64,000 bases of DNA from an uncultured Dehalococcoidia bacterium (GTDB lineage Bacteria > Chloroflexota > Dehalococcoidia > Lucifugimonadales > UBA3495), in contig OY282565.1 in assembly GCA_958296445.1 (NCBI GenBank), positions 2,311,570-2,375,569 on the forward strand, in the 5' to 3' direction. A program made the translations under genes and the position numbers. Of the stretch, positions 28,575 to 37,275 are shown piece by piece. The stretch's first letter is position 1, and every line of letters starts with the position of its first letter. The notes beneath the pieces are model-generated. The model was not told where the DNA came from, did not search any database, and saw only the letters and a program-made list of their open reading frames with translations.

Positions 28575-29981
28575 TTAAATTGCGGGGCGGGTTTCGTACC
28601 AGCGGGCGTGCTGCTGGTAGGTGTAGGCGGCCTGGATTACGCCGGGTTCGTCGAAGGGTTTGCCGGCGATTTGCATTCCGATGGGCAGGCCGGTTTCGGT
28701 GAAGCCGCAAGGTACGGATATGGCGGGCAGGCCGGTGACGTTGAAGGGGGCGGTGAAGCTGCGCCCGCGGATGGTGCTGGCGGGGTCGTAGCCCTCGAAG
28801 GCCGGGGCGGGCTGGGTCATAGTGGGCGTTACTAGGAAGTCTACCGTCTGCATCACTTGGGCGAACTCCCGCCGCGCCATCGTGCGGACGCGCTGGGCTT
28901 GCAGGTAATCGCCCGCGGTGAGCAGCCCGCCGGTGCGGAAACGGGTACGCACGATGTCGCCGAACTTTTCCGGGACGGATTTCAGGTTCGGCTCATGGTA
29001 GGCGAAAGCCTCGGACACCATAATGACCGAGTTGGCGGCGCGGACGTAATCTAGGCTGGGCAGGCTCACCTCGCGCACGCTGGCCCCTAGGCCCTCCAGC
29101 TCCGCAACCGCTTGCTCCACCACGGCCACCACTTCGGGGCTGACGCTGGGGTCGGGGTCAAAGAAGTAGTGGCGGGGCAGCCCGATGGTCACGCCCCGGA
29201 TGTCCTCCCGCAGCGACGCGGAATAGTCCGGCACCGGGGCGCGGCTGGAGGTGGGGTCCCGGGGGTCGTGGCCCGCGATGGCCTGGAGCATATAGGCGGT
29301 GTCCTCGACTGTCCAGGTCATCGGCCCGGCGTGGTCTTGCGACCAGCTCAACGTGACCACCCCGAAGCGGCTGACCCGTCCGTAGGTGGGTTTCAGTCCG
29401 ACGATGCCGCACAGCGAAGCCGGGCCGCGGATGGAGCCGCCGGTGCAGGAGCCGAGGGCGCCCATCACCTGCCCCGACGCCACCGACGAGCCGCTGCCGC
29501 TGCTGGAGCCGCCAGTGATGTGGGCCAGGTTCCAAGGATTGCGGGCCGGCTCGAAGGGCGTAGTCCAGTCGGGGCCGCCCAGGGCGAACTCGTGCATCGC
29601 CAGCTTGCCCACCAGAATGCCCCCGGCCTCTTTCAGCCGGGCTGTGGTGGTGGCGTCAATCGTCGGCACCCGCTCCAAGTCAACGTAGGAGCCGGAAGTG
29701 GTGCGGATGCCAGCGGTGTCGTACAGGTCTTTGAGCGCAAAGGGTATGCCGTGCATCGGGCCGCGGAATTCGCCCCGCAGCATCTCCGCCTCGGCCACCC
29801 TGGCCTGCGCCATCGCCTCGTCGGCCAGTAGCATGACGAAGGAATGCAGTTGGCCGTCGGTGGCCTCGATGCGCTCTAGGCAAGCCCGGAGCAGTTCCAC
29901 GGGCGACAACTGCCCGGCCCGTATCAGCTCTCCGGCCTGTCGCATGGTCAGAAAATACAGCTTGTCGTTGGTGTCGGTCAT
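28575..29981 (-). CDS. Amidase (amidase-signature family)
   Basis: Hydrolyses carboxamides with a Ser-cisSer-Lys triad. The 468-residue protein has PMHGIPFALKDLYDTAG with the Lys near residue 84, and GGSSSGSGSSVASG near 157 with the cis-Ser and, 24 residues on, GGSIRGPASLCGIVGLKPTYG with the nucleophile region. Candidate substrates include aryl amides, nitrile-derived amides or allophanate-like compounds. It is not a plain GatA: its neighbour upstream encodes a small GatC/AtzG-like protein 56 bases away on the same strand, and no gatB is present. Confidence 0.9.
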   Translation of the reverse strand: MTDTNDKLYFLTMRQAGELIRAGQLSPVELLRACLERIEATDGQLHSFVMLLADEAMAQARVAEAEMLRGEFRGPMHGIPFALKDLYDTAGIRTTSGSYVDLERVPTIDATTTARLKEAGGILVGKLAMHEFALGGPDWTTPFEPARNPWNLAHITGGSSSGSGSSVASGQVMGALGSCTGGSIRGPASLCGIVGLKPTYGRVSRFGVVTLSWSQDHAGPMTWTVEDTAYMLQAIAGHDPRDPTSSRAPVPDYSASLREDIRGVTIGLPRHYFFDPDPSVSPEVVAVVEQAVAELEGLGASVREVSLPSLDYVRAANSVIMVSEAFAYHEPNLKSVPEKFGDIVRTRFRTGGLLTAGDYLQAQRVRTMARREFAQVMQTVDFLVTPTMTQPAPAFEGYDPASTIRGRSFTAPFNVTGLPAISVPCGFTETGLPIGMQIAGKPFDEPGVIQAAYTYQQHARWYETRPAI

Positions 29982-30037
29982 TTCCGTTCACCCCGTTCTG
30001 GTTGGAATGTAGTTTGGCGCGGGAAACCGGGGTTGGG

Positions 30038-30226
30038 CTATGCCTCCGGCCAATCGGGGTGAAACTCCACCACCATTTCCTCGGCGCCGAAGTCAATGTC
30101 GTGAAGCTGGGCGGCGTAGGCGGCATAAAGGTCGTAAATCGGCTTGAGTTCCTCCAGCTCCTGCCGGTTAAGGCCCAGCCCGGCCCGGTCGGCCATCTGC
30201 TGCAACTGGTCAATGGGGATGTCCAT
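30038..30226 (-). CDS. Small GatC/AtzG-like amidase partner
   Basis: A 62-residue protein, MDIPIDQLQQMADRAGLGL onward, ending MVVEFHPDWPEA. Its pattern of two amphipathic helices followed by an extended acidic-Pro tail resembles GatC and the AtzG/DUF4089 proteins, which wrap around an amidase-signature enzyme and stabilise it. A strong AGGAGG site five bases before this ATG fixes the start; the open frame upstream is ignored. It directly precedes the amidase on the same strand, supporting a complex. The family call is by pattern only. Confidence 0.65.
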   Translation of the reverse strand: MDIPIDQLQQMADRAGLGLNRQELEELKPIYDLYAAYAAQLHDIDFGAEEMVVEFHPDWPEA

Positions 30227-30379
30227 AGTAACCTCCTGCTGTTCCCTGCTGCGGCTCCGGTGTTTGGGGTGATTATACAACCCCCGGATATACTGCCCGC
30301 TACTCTGGGAAAGGGATCGCAGCCGCGCGGGGCGGCGGATGAATGACAGACGGCGGAAGTAATTTCGCAATTTTCTCAT

Positions 30380-30415
30380 TATAATACGCCCAGACTATCT
30401 AATACGCCCAGACTA
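30380..30415 (+). promoter_or_regulatory. -10 box and 18-base direct repeat before the lactonase gene
   Basis: TATAAT (30380-30385) overlaps the first of two direct copies of TAATACGCCCAGACTA (30382-30397 and 30400-30415, period 18). The copies lie at the likely transcription start and could be an operator for a dimeric regulator. No convincing -35 was found. Confidence 0.5.
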
Positions 30416-30432
30416 AGCGAGGAGTTACGGTA

Positions 30433-31464
30433 ATGGCGGTTTATGTTTACATTTCGTTGCAGCGGGAAGACCGGATTTCGCTGTATGAGCTGGATTCGGA
30501 AACGGGGGGGCTGGCGCGGCGGACGGAGTTTCCGCTGTCGGGGATGCCGGCGCCGCTGGCGGTGGATCCGCAGCGGAGGTTCCTGTTCGTGGGGCGGCGG
30601 CAGCCGGGTGATTTCGGCTTGACCAGCTACGGCATCAATCACGCCACGGGGCGGCTGACCGAGATAGGCGGCGTTTCGCTGGAGGGCGACCCGGTGCATA
30701 TCTCCGTTGACCGCACCGGGAAGTACCTGTTGTCGGCCTACTATTATCAGGCGCGGGCCGGGGTGCATGGGTTCGGGGATGACGGCGTGCTGGATGGGCA
30801 GCCTATCGAGTGGCGGGAAACGGGAATCGGGGCGCATTACATCCAGACCGACCCGTCCAACCGCTACGCCTATGTGCCGCATATCGCCGAGGGGGCGCAT
30901 ACCGGGGTCAACGCCATTTTCCAGTTCCGGTTTGACCAGCTAACCGGAAAGCTGGCCGCCTGCGAACCCGACCGGGCCGTACCCGACGGGCCGGAGGGGC
31001 CGCGCCACGTCTGCTTCCATCCCAACCTGGATGTGGTGTATTCGTCCAACGAGCAGGGGTGTAGCGTTACGGCCTATCGCTTCGACCGCTCGCAGGGTGC
31101 GCTGTCGCCTTTCCAGACCGTGCCTACGCTGCCGGAGGGCTATGACGGCCCCAATTCCTGCTCGCAGATACAGATAACGCCGTCGGGCAGGTTCTTGTAC
31201 GCCCCGAACCGGGGGCATAACAGCATCGCCGGTTTCGCGGTGGACGCCGCCGACGGGCGGTTGACTCCGCTAGGGCAGACGGCGACTGAGGCGGTTCCGC
31301 GGGCGTTCAGTCTGGATCCGTCGGGCAGGTTCCTGTACGCCGCGGGGCTGGAGTCGGGGCGGCTGGCGTCTTACCGGGTGAATGCCGACAGCGGGGCGCT
31401 GGAGCCGCTGGAGGTTTACCCCATCGGGCAGGGGCCTATGTGGGTGCTGATGGTGGAGGTTTAG
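30433..31464 (+). CDS. Lactonase family beta-propeller protein (6-phosphogluconolactonase type)
   Basis: A 343-residue seven-bladed propeller of the YbhE/Pgl family. Repeats begin YVYISLQREDRISLYELD and include GMPAPLAVDPQRRFLFVG, HISVDRTGKYLLSAYY, GIGAHYIQTDPSNRYAYVPH, RHVCFHPNLDVVYSSNEQG, and SCSQIQITPSGRFLYAPNRG near residue 245. Family members hydrolyse 6-phosphogluconolactone or act on other lactones or muconate-like rings. Glucose-pathway genes are not adjacent, so the substrate is open. GAGGAG precedes the ATG. Confidence 0.85.
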   Translation: MAVYVYISLQREDRISLYELDSETGGLARRTEFPLSGMPAPLAVDPQRRFLFVGRRQPGDFGLTSYGINHATGRLTEIGGVSLEGDPVHISVDRTGKYLLSAYYYQARAGVHGFGDDGVLDGQPIEWRETGIGAHYIQTDPSNRYAYVPHIAEGAHTGVNAIFQFRFDQLTGKLAACEPDRAVPDGPEGPRHVCFHPNLDVVYSSNEQGCSVTAYRFDRSQGALSPFQTVPTLPEGYDGPNSCSQIQITPSGRFLYAPNRGHNSIAGFAVDAADGRLTPLGQTATEAVPRAFSLDPSGRFLYAAGLESGRLASYRVNADSGALEPLEVYPIGQGPMWVLMVEV

Positions 31465-31557
31465 TTTAGTTAGACGCCGGGAACGCTAGGGGGATAATGG
31501 AAAACTCGGCGGATTCGGCGTTTAATGGCCCCGGACACGCCGGCGGGGTTAGCGGCG

Positions 31558-31743
31558 TCAACAGCCCGGCTGCGCGTAGTTGCCGCAGCAGAGTTCGCGG
31601 GTGCGGAACACCAGCGCCCGGCGGCATAGGTTGCGGGCAGCGCGGGCTATCAGGCGGGGCCACGGCTGGCCGCTGCCCCGCAGATTGAGATCTAGGGCGT
31701 GGGGGCGCTCTTTGGGGCTTTGGGGGCGGTTCCGGTCGCACAC
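31558..31743 (-). CDS. Small Cys-rich-tail hypothetical protein
   Basis: A 61-residue protein starting with GTG behind GGGAG at nine bases. The first half is Pro/Arg rich, then comes a basic amphipathic segment (RLIARAARNLCRRALVFRT), and the tail RELCCGNYAQPGC has a closely spaced CC...C motif. I do not recognise a named family; I have an impression of similar CCGN..PGC tails in Chloroflexota hypotheticals, which I could not check. It is the only plausible gene between the lactonase and the E2 gene. Possible roles include metal binding or a small membrane-associated peptide. Confidence 0.45.
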   Translation of the reverse strand: MCDRNRPQSPKERPHALDLNLRGSGQPWPRLIARAARNLCRRALVFRTRELCCGNYAQPGC

Positions 31744-31845
31744 GGCGGGTTACTCCCTGTTCTAGGCCGGATTGCCGGGAAATCCCGGCGTCGGGATTGG
31801 CGGGCGGCGCGGGGCGTTTACGCGGCGGCGTAGGGGCTGGAGTTA
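31744..31845. other. Non-coding start of the repeat desert
   Basis: GC-rich DNA with no supported gene. It contains the presumed ribosome site of the small gene to the left (GGGAG on the minus strand) and a short GGCGTCGGGATT segment, but no clear hairpin or promoter. Confidence 0.4.
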
Positions 31846-32138
31846 GCGCATAAGGGGTTCACATCCGGGGGTGGTTCAGGATTTTTTTTGATTTTACGGA
31901 CATTTTCGGACATTTTCGGACATTTTGGCTATTGGGCTGGGCGGGATTTTTTGATTTCTCTCCCATTTCCCCCCATTTTCTCCCATTTTGAGGCGATGGG
32001 GGAGTTTTCCTTTGATGCCATTGGGGGGTTCTTCGCTTTGCTCAGAATGACGGGGGGGGTGCTCAGGGTGACGGGCTGCTTGCTCAAGATGATTGCTGGG
32101 CGGAATGATGGACGGCGGGGGTAATTTTGGCGACGGTC
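31846..32138. repeat. Long direct repeat, copy 1
   Basis: Begins GCGCATAAGGGGTTCACATC, runs through CCCATTTCCCCCCATTTTC and GATGGGGGAGTTTTCC, an R1 element, and ends near GATGGACGGCGGGGGTA. Nearly the same sequence starts again at 32370. Copy 1 has an extra block of three CGGACATTTT units. No gene is supported inside. Confidence 0.85.
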
Positions 32139-32369
32139 TGTATTGTTTCGGTGCGAGGTATACCGCAGTCCTACTTGAATCAGCAGAATCAGGTAGATAT
32201 ATCGGTGATGCCAGCTACTACGCCCTAGGTTTCCTCTTGGGGGGCGGGATTTTGGAATCGTCATTTTACAAGGCCGGGGGCGTCGGCTTGGGGTAGGGGC
32301 GGTCGACGGCTAGGGCCGGGGCGCATTTGCGGGGCAAGGGCGTTGACGCGGCGGCGGGGTCTGGGGTTC

Positions 32370-32599
32370 GCGCATAAGGGGTTCACATCCGGGGGTTGGT
32401 TCGGGATTTTTTGGATTTCTCTCCCATTTCCCCCCATTTTCTCCCATTTTGAGGCGATGGGGGAGTTTTCCTTTGATGCCATTGGGGGGTTCTTCGCTTT
32501 GCTCAGAATGACGGGGGGGTTGCTCTGGGTGACGGGCGGGTTGCTCAAGATGATTGCTGGGCGGAATGATGGACGGCGGGGGTAGTTTTGGCGACTGTC
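32370..32599. repeat. Long direct repeat, copy 2
   Basis: Second copy of the unit at 31846, offset 524 bases at its left end and 461 at its right because the CGGACATTTT block is missing. The copies differ at a few bases only, so the duplication is recent. The 230 bases between the copies show no gene. Confidence 0.85.
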
Positions 32600-32810
32600 T
32601 GTTTGTTTTGGCCTGGTGGCCGGGTTGTTTGGGGTTGGCAGGTATTATGTTAAGGGGTGGTAATCGGGGTTGGCAAGGGCTAGGTGTCAGGAAAATGGCG
32701 GGGGGGTAGCGGGATTCTTCGGTTTGCTCGGGATGACGGGCGGGCGAGTGGGGTGGTTTGGATGGGGGGACGCCTTTGCCCTGCCACCGGATTGGGTAGG
32801 TGGGGTCGCA

Positions 32811-33470
32811 ATTTTCTTCTCAATTTGTCTGAATCAGGATTTTCGGGATTAAAGGATTTACCGGATGGGGGAATCTTGATTCGGATAATCTTGGTTTGAG
32901 GGGATTTCGCAATTCCCCTTTGTCATTTTGAGCGAAGGGGCGGGACGGGTGGGACAAGGCGGGGTTCTTCGCTTTGCTCAGAGTGACGGGCGGCTTACCT
33001 CGGGATGGCGAGGGGATAGGTGGGGCGGTTGGACGGGGGACGCCCCTGCCCTGCCCCCGGATGGGGTTATTAGGGAGCTTCGCAATTTTCTCTCAATTTG
33101 TCTGAATCAGGATTATAGGATTTACCGGATGGGGGAATCTTGATTCGGAGAATTTTGGTTTGAGGGAATTTTGCAATTCCCCTTTGTCGTTCTGAGCGAA
33201 AGGGGCGAGGCGGCGGGCGTTGGCGGGATTCTTCGCTTTGCTCAGAGTGACGGGCGGCTTACCTCGGGATGGCGGGGGGGTTGGCTGGGGGGACGCCTTG
33301 CCCTGCCCCCGGATTGGGCAGGGGGTTCGCAATTTTCTCTTAATTTGTCTGAATCAGGATTTTCGGGATTAAAGGATTTACCGGATGGGAGTATTGATTC
33401 AGACAATCTTGGTATGAGGGAATTTTGCAATTCCCCTTTGTTGTCTTGGGGAAGGGGGTATTCTTAGCGT
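32811..33470. repeat. R3 repeat array, first three units
   Basis: Three units of about 250-275 bases begin near 32811, 33083 and 33331. Each carries CAATTT..TTTGTCTGAATCAGGAT, GGATTTACCGGATGGG, TTGATTC, and CAATTCCCCTTTGT, usually followed by an R1 element and GACGGGCGGCTTACCTCGGG. Lengths differ by small deletions. Translations are repetitive and lack good ribosome sites, so I call no gene. Confidence 0.85.
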
Positions 33471-33493
33471 GTGTTGATATTGCCGAAATCATC

Positions 33494-33589
33494 CCGTCAT
33501 TCATGCGAAAGCGGGAATCTAGGCGCTCCGGCGAAGCAAAGCCGTATTGGGTCAGGGCTGTGGATTCCCGCTTTCGCGGGAATGACGGT
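33494..33589. repeat. Inverted repeat element R4
   Basis: GTCATTCATGCGAAAGCGGG at the left faces CCCGCTTTCGCGGGAATGAC at the right, with about 50 bases between. This is the common GTCATTCCCGCGAAAGCGGG palindrome. A half copy (GGATTCCGGCTTTCGCCGGA) occurs at 55.55 kb. Confidence 0.8.
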
Positions 33590-33659
33590 GCGCGTCGCAC
33601 AATCACAACGGCAATTCCAGTGCACATTAAGAATACCGGGAAGGGGCGGGGCTGGCGGG

Positions 33660-34260
33660 ACAAGGGGGGGTTCTTCGCTTTCGCTCAGAATGACAGTGGC
33701 TTGCTCAGAATGACAGTGGCTTGCTTAGAATGACGGGCGGTTTGCTCAGGATGACGGGCGGGCGGGTGGGGTGGCTTGGCTGGTGGCGCTCATGCCCTAG
33801 CCCTTCCTTCGGATGGAGGGTTCGCAATTTCTCTTTATTTGTCTGAATCAGGATTTTCAGGATTATAGAATTTACCGGATGGGGGAATCTTGATTCGGAG
33901 AATCTTGGTTTTAGGGAATCGCGAAATTTCCCTTTGTCATTTTGAGCAAAGGGGCGGAGCGGGTGGGACAAGGCGGGGTTCTTCGCTTTCGCTCAGAATG
34001 ACAGTGGCTTGCTTAGAATGACGGGCGGCTTGCTCGGGATGATGGGCGGGCGGGGGGTAGGCGGCGGGGTGACGGGCGGTTTGCTCAGGTGACGAGCGGG
34101 CGGGTGGCAGGCGGCGGGGTGACGGGTGGGTGGGGTGGCAAGCAGGTGGGGTGCCGGGCGGGCAGAATGATGGACGGGTGGGGTGGCAGGTAGGCGAGGG
34201 TGATAGGTAGGCGGGTGGGGGTGGTTTTGCGGTTGTCTCTGGAATTTCGGGCGGGTGGGG
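33660..34260. repeat. R3/R1 unit four and degenerate GACGGGCGG array
   Basis: A fourth R3 unit starts near 33821. R1 elements lie at about 33669 and 33978. From 34021 to 34260 the sequence breaks up into short G-rich units such as GACGGGCGG, GGGTGGCAGG and TTGCTCAGG with no regular period. No gene is supported. Confidence 0.75.
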
Positions 34261-34284
34261 TGGATGGGGGACGGGGGGCGGGGG

Positions 34285-34332
34285 ACGCCCCTACCCTGGC
34301 CCTCCCCCGGAGGGGGAGGGGATTTTTTTGGC
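34285..34332. repeat. R2 element downstream of the E2 gene
   Basis: ACGCCCCTACCCTGGCCCTC and CCCCGGAGGGGGAGGGG, then a T7 run on the plus strand. It may fold as a GC hairpin after the E2 stop. Confidence 0.7.
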
Positions 34333-34368
34333 GGCCCTGTGATTCCCGATGTTCGGGAATTTAGGGGG

Positions 34369-35763
34369 TTAGGCGGCGAGCCACCAGGGGTCTTCTAGTA
34401 GGGTTTTTAGGGTTTGGAGGTAGGCGGCGGCTGGGGCGCCGTCTAGGGCGCGGTGGTCGAAGGTTAGGCTTAGGTGGATGGTTTCGCCTTTGGTTATGTC
34501 TCCGTTGGCGATGATTGGCTTTTCGGTTACGCGGCCTATACCTAGGATGGCTACTTGGGGCGGGTTGATTATGGGGGTGAAGGCGTCTATTTCGTTGGCG
34601 CCTAGGTTGGTTATGGTGAAGGTGCCGCCGCTGATTTCTTCGGGGCGCGGGCGGCCCTCGCGGGTGCGGGCGGCTAGGTCGCGGGATTCGGCGGCTAGCT
34701 GGGCCAGGGATTTGCCGTCGGCTTGCCGGATTACGGGGGTGACCAGCCCTTCTTCTAGGGCTACGGCTAGGCCGATGTTGATTTCGGGCAAAAGCTGAAT
34801 CTGCTCTTGGCCGTCGGCGGCGGTGGTGGTGATGGCGTTGAGACGCGGGTGGCGTTTCAGGGATTCGGCGGCGGCTTTGATTATCACGGGCAGCGGGCCG
34901 ATGCCGCCGCCGGATTGATCGGTCAGGTGGCGGGATAAGCCGCGGCGCAAGCGCATGGCGTCGGTTACGTTGGCTTCGGTGGTTAGGGTTACTTGGGCGG
35001 TAGTTTGCAGGCTTTGGAGCATTCGGGCCGCTACTGCGCCGCGAATGCCGGTTAGCGGAATTACATCGGCGACGGGTTCGGGCGCGGCAGGGGCGTCCGG
35101 GAGGGGCGGGGCGGCTATGGCGGCTTCTATGTCCTCGATTAGGATTCTGCCCTGGGGGCCGCTGCCGGTGATTGTTGCTAGGTCTATGTTGTTTTCACGG
35201 GCTAGGCGGCGGGCGGCCGGGACTACGGGGGCGCGGCGTCCGTCGGTTGCTTCGGGCGCGGGAGCGGCTGGGGCTGGGGCTGTTGGGGGCCGGAGGGCGG
35301 CTTCTACGTCGGTTAGCAGAATCCGGCCGCCGGGGCCGGTTCCCGGGACTTGGGTTAGGTCAAGGCCGCGCTGTTGGGCCAGGCGGCGGGCCGCCGGGAC
35401 TACTTGGGCGCCGGGGGTGGGTTGGCTTTGGACAGGTTCGGGTCTGGCGGATGGGGCGGCGTTGGCTCCGGGGGCGGGTTGTTTTTCGACAGGTTCGGGG
35501 CTGGCGGACGGGGCCAGCTCTTCGCCGGGTTGGGCGATTACGCAGAGGACGCCGCGGATGGGGACGATTTCGCCTTCTTGGGCTACGATGCGGCTTAGGA
35601 CTCCAGAGGCGGTGGATTCCAGCTCGGTTTGGAGTTTGGCGGTTTCTACTTCTACGATGGGTTCGCCTTCGGCTACCGGGTCGCCCTCGCGCTTTAGCCA
35701 GCGGACGATGGTGCCGTCCTGCATTTCCATGCCCCATTGCGGCAGCACGATCTCCGATGCCAT
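34369..35763 (-). CDS. 2-oxoacid dehydrogenase E2 (acyltransferase) with two binding domains
   Basis: Core subunit of a pyruvate, acetoin or branched-chain 2-oxoacid dehydrogenase complex. The lipoyl domain (residues 1-80) has the lipoylated Lys in EVETAKLQTEL (Lys43). Two peripheral subunit-binding domains follow at about 121-157 and 180-216, both with VVPAARRLA and G.GP.GRIL, joined by Ala/Pro linkers. The catalytic domain ends with LSLTFDHRALDGAPAAAYL, which holds the His and Asp. One binding domain is usual, so the second looks like an internal duplication. GGAG precedes the ATG. It follows E1alpha and E1beta. Confidence 0.92.
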   Translation of the reverse strand: MASEIVLPQWGMEMQDGTIVRWLKREGDPVAEGEPIVEVETAKLQTELESTASGVLSRIVAQEGEIVPIRGVLCVIAQPGEELAPSASPEPVEKQPAPGANAAPSARPEPVQSQPTPGAQVVPAARRLAQQRGLDLTQVPGTGPGGRILLTDVEAALRPPTAPAPAAPAPEATDGRRAPVVPAARRLARENNIDLATITGSGPQGRILIEDIEAAIAAPPLPDAPAAPEPVADVIPLTGIRGAVAARMLQSLQTTAQVTLTTEANVTDAMRLRRGLSRHLTDQSGGGIGPLPVIIKAAAESLKRHPRLNAITTTAADGQEQIQLLPEINIGLAVALEEGLVTPVIRQADGKSLAQLAAESRDLAARTREGRPRPEEISGGTFTITNLGANEIDAFTPIINPPQVAILGIGRVTEKPIIANGDITKGETIHLSLTFDHRALDGAPAAAYLQTLKTLLEDPWWLAA

Positions 35764-36093
35764 AACTTTACTCCTGATGATTTGTTCCTGCCTTGGCCTT
35801 GAGCGAAGCTGAGGGTCTCACTGGCCATGGTGGGATTCTTCGCTTTGCTCAGAATGACAGACTGCGCTCGGTATGACAGATATTTGCTTGGTATGGCAGG
35901 TTGCGTTGCGATATTCCCTTTTGTTACCCGGCGCAACGATAAGGGTCTTACCGCCCATGGTGGGATTCTTCGCTTTGCTCAGAATGACAAGTATTTGCTC
36001 GGTATGGCAGGCTACGCTCGGAATGACAGGTTGCGCTCGGAATGGCGGACGGCCAGTATGACGGATGGCTTGCTGGGAATGGCCGACGCTTTG
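35764..36093. repeat. R1-rich gap between E1beta and E2
   Basis: No gene seen. It holds two R1 elements (about 35831 and 35962), a CCTTGAGCGAAGCTGAGGGT variant, and about eight short GGTATGACAG/GGAATGGCAG units that look like decayed partial copies. The gap interrupts an operon whose neighbours must still work together. Confidence 0.75.
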
Positions 36094-37077
36094 CTATGAC
36101 ATTGTGGTGCGGACGGCTTCGGCTATGGATTCGTTGGTGGGGTAGCATAGGGGTTCTAGGGCCGGGCTGAAGGGTATGTGGACGTTGATGGTGCCTAGAC
36201 GCTGGATGGGGGCTTGTAGGTCCCAGAAGCCTTCCATTGCGACGATGGCGGCGATTTCGCTGGCGGCGCTACAGGTTTTGTGGGCCATATCCACTACTAC
36301 CAGGCGGCCGGTTTTGGCTACGGATTTCAGGATGGCTGCTTTGTCCAGCGGCACTAGGGTGCGGGGGTCTATGACTTCGGCGGATATGCCCTCGGCGGCT
36401 AGGGCGTCGGCGGCGGTCAAGGCTCGCGGCACCATACCGCCGATGGCTACGATGGTGGCGTCGCTGCCCTGGCGTTTCACGTCGGCCACGCCTAGGGGGA
36501 TGCTGTAATCATCTTCCGGGACTTCGGCGCGGGCGCCTAGGATGGTGCGGTCTTCCCAGAAAATAACCGGGTCGTTGGTGCGGATGGCGGATTTTAGCAG
36601 CCCTTTGCCGTCGTAGGCGTTGCTGGCGAAGACTATCTTGAAGCCGGGGATGTTCATAAAGAGGGGGTGGGAGCGGTCGGAGTGGTGGGCGGCCATGCTG
36701 CCGCCGTAGTACATTGCGGCGCGGTAGACGATGGGCAGGTTGACTTGCCCGCCGAACATATAGCGCATTTTGGCGGCTTGGCTGACCAGTTGGTCCATAC
36801 CGACCCACATAAAGCTGGACAGGCTTTCGACGATGGGGCGCATCCCGACGGCGGCGGCACCGACGGCGGCACCGAAGAAGGCGTTTTCGGACAAGGGGCA
36901 GTCGCGCACCCGCTCGCCGCCGAATTCGGCGAACAGGCCGCCGGAGGCGCCGTAGACGCCCTTTTGGATGTCCTCGCCCATAATGAAGACGCGCTCGTCG
37001 AGGCGCATTTCTTCGCGCATCGCCTCGTTGATGGCTTGGGTGTAGGTGATGTTGCGGGTTTGCGTTTGAGTTACCAC
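36094..37077 (-). CDS. 2-oxoacid dehydrogenase E1 beta subunit
   Basis: A 327-residue transketolase-like beta subunit. ITYTQAINEAMREEM at the N terminus, FIMGEDIQKGVYGASGGL near residue 30, RVRDCPLSENAFFGAAVGAA near 54, and PVIFWEDRTIL near 170 are typical, with VIDPRTLVPLDKAAI in the C-terminal domain. It pairs with E1alpha to bind TPP and decarboxylate a 2-oxoacid. The start is a GTG seven bases after GGAGG. Sequence alone does not settle pyruvate versus acetoin versus branched-chain acid. Confidence 0.93.
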   Translation of the reverse strand: MVTQTQTRNITYTQAINEAMREEMRLDERVFIMGEDIQKGVYGASGGLFAEFGGERVRDCPLSENAFFGAAVGAAAVGMRPIVESLSSFMWVGMDQLVSQAAKMRYMFGGQVNLPIVYRAAMYYGGSMAAHHSDRSHPLFMNIPGFKIVFASNAYDGKGLLKSAIRTNDPVIFWEDRTILGARAEVPEDDYSIPLGVADVKRQGSDATIVAIGGMVPRALTAADALAAEGISAEVIDPRTLVPLDKAAILKSVAKTGRLVVVDMAHKTCSAASEIAAIVAMEGFWDLQAPIQRLGTINVHIPFSPALEPLCYPTNESIAEAVRTTMS

Positions 37078-37099
37078 GGCGTTTCCTCCTGATGGTTTC

Positions 37100-37275
37100 T
37101 TGATTTCCTCGGAAGGGGGACGCCCCCACCCTAGCCCTCCCCCGGCGGGGGAGGGGATGTAGCTTGGTTACGTTTCCGTAGGCACTCCCCCGGCGGGGGA
37201 GGGGATATAGCTTGGTTACGTTCCCGTAGGCGCTCCCCCGGTGGGGTTGGGGGCGTAGCGAGGTGGGGGATTTTG
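37100..37275. repeat. R2 repeats between E1alpha and E1beta
   Basis: Three R2 palindromes (about 37118-37155, 37184-37205 and 37228-37248) are linked by two copies of TAGCTTGGTTACGTT.CCGTAGGC, giving a tandem unit of about 50 bases. No gene is present. Confidence 0.8.

Noticed and set aside
31929..34000. Several 60-110 codon frames within the repeat desert
   Set aside because: They are translations of the repeats themselves (for example VILSKAKNP-type strings from R1), recur in parallel in each copy, and lack ribosome sites.
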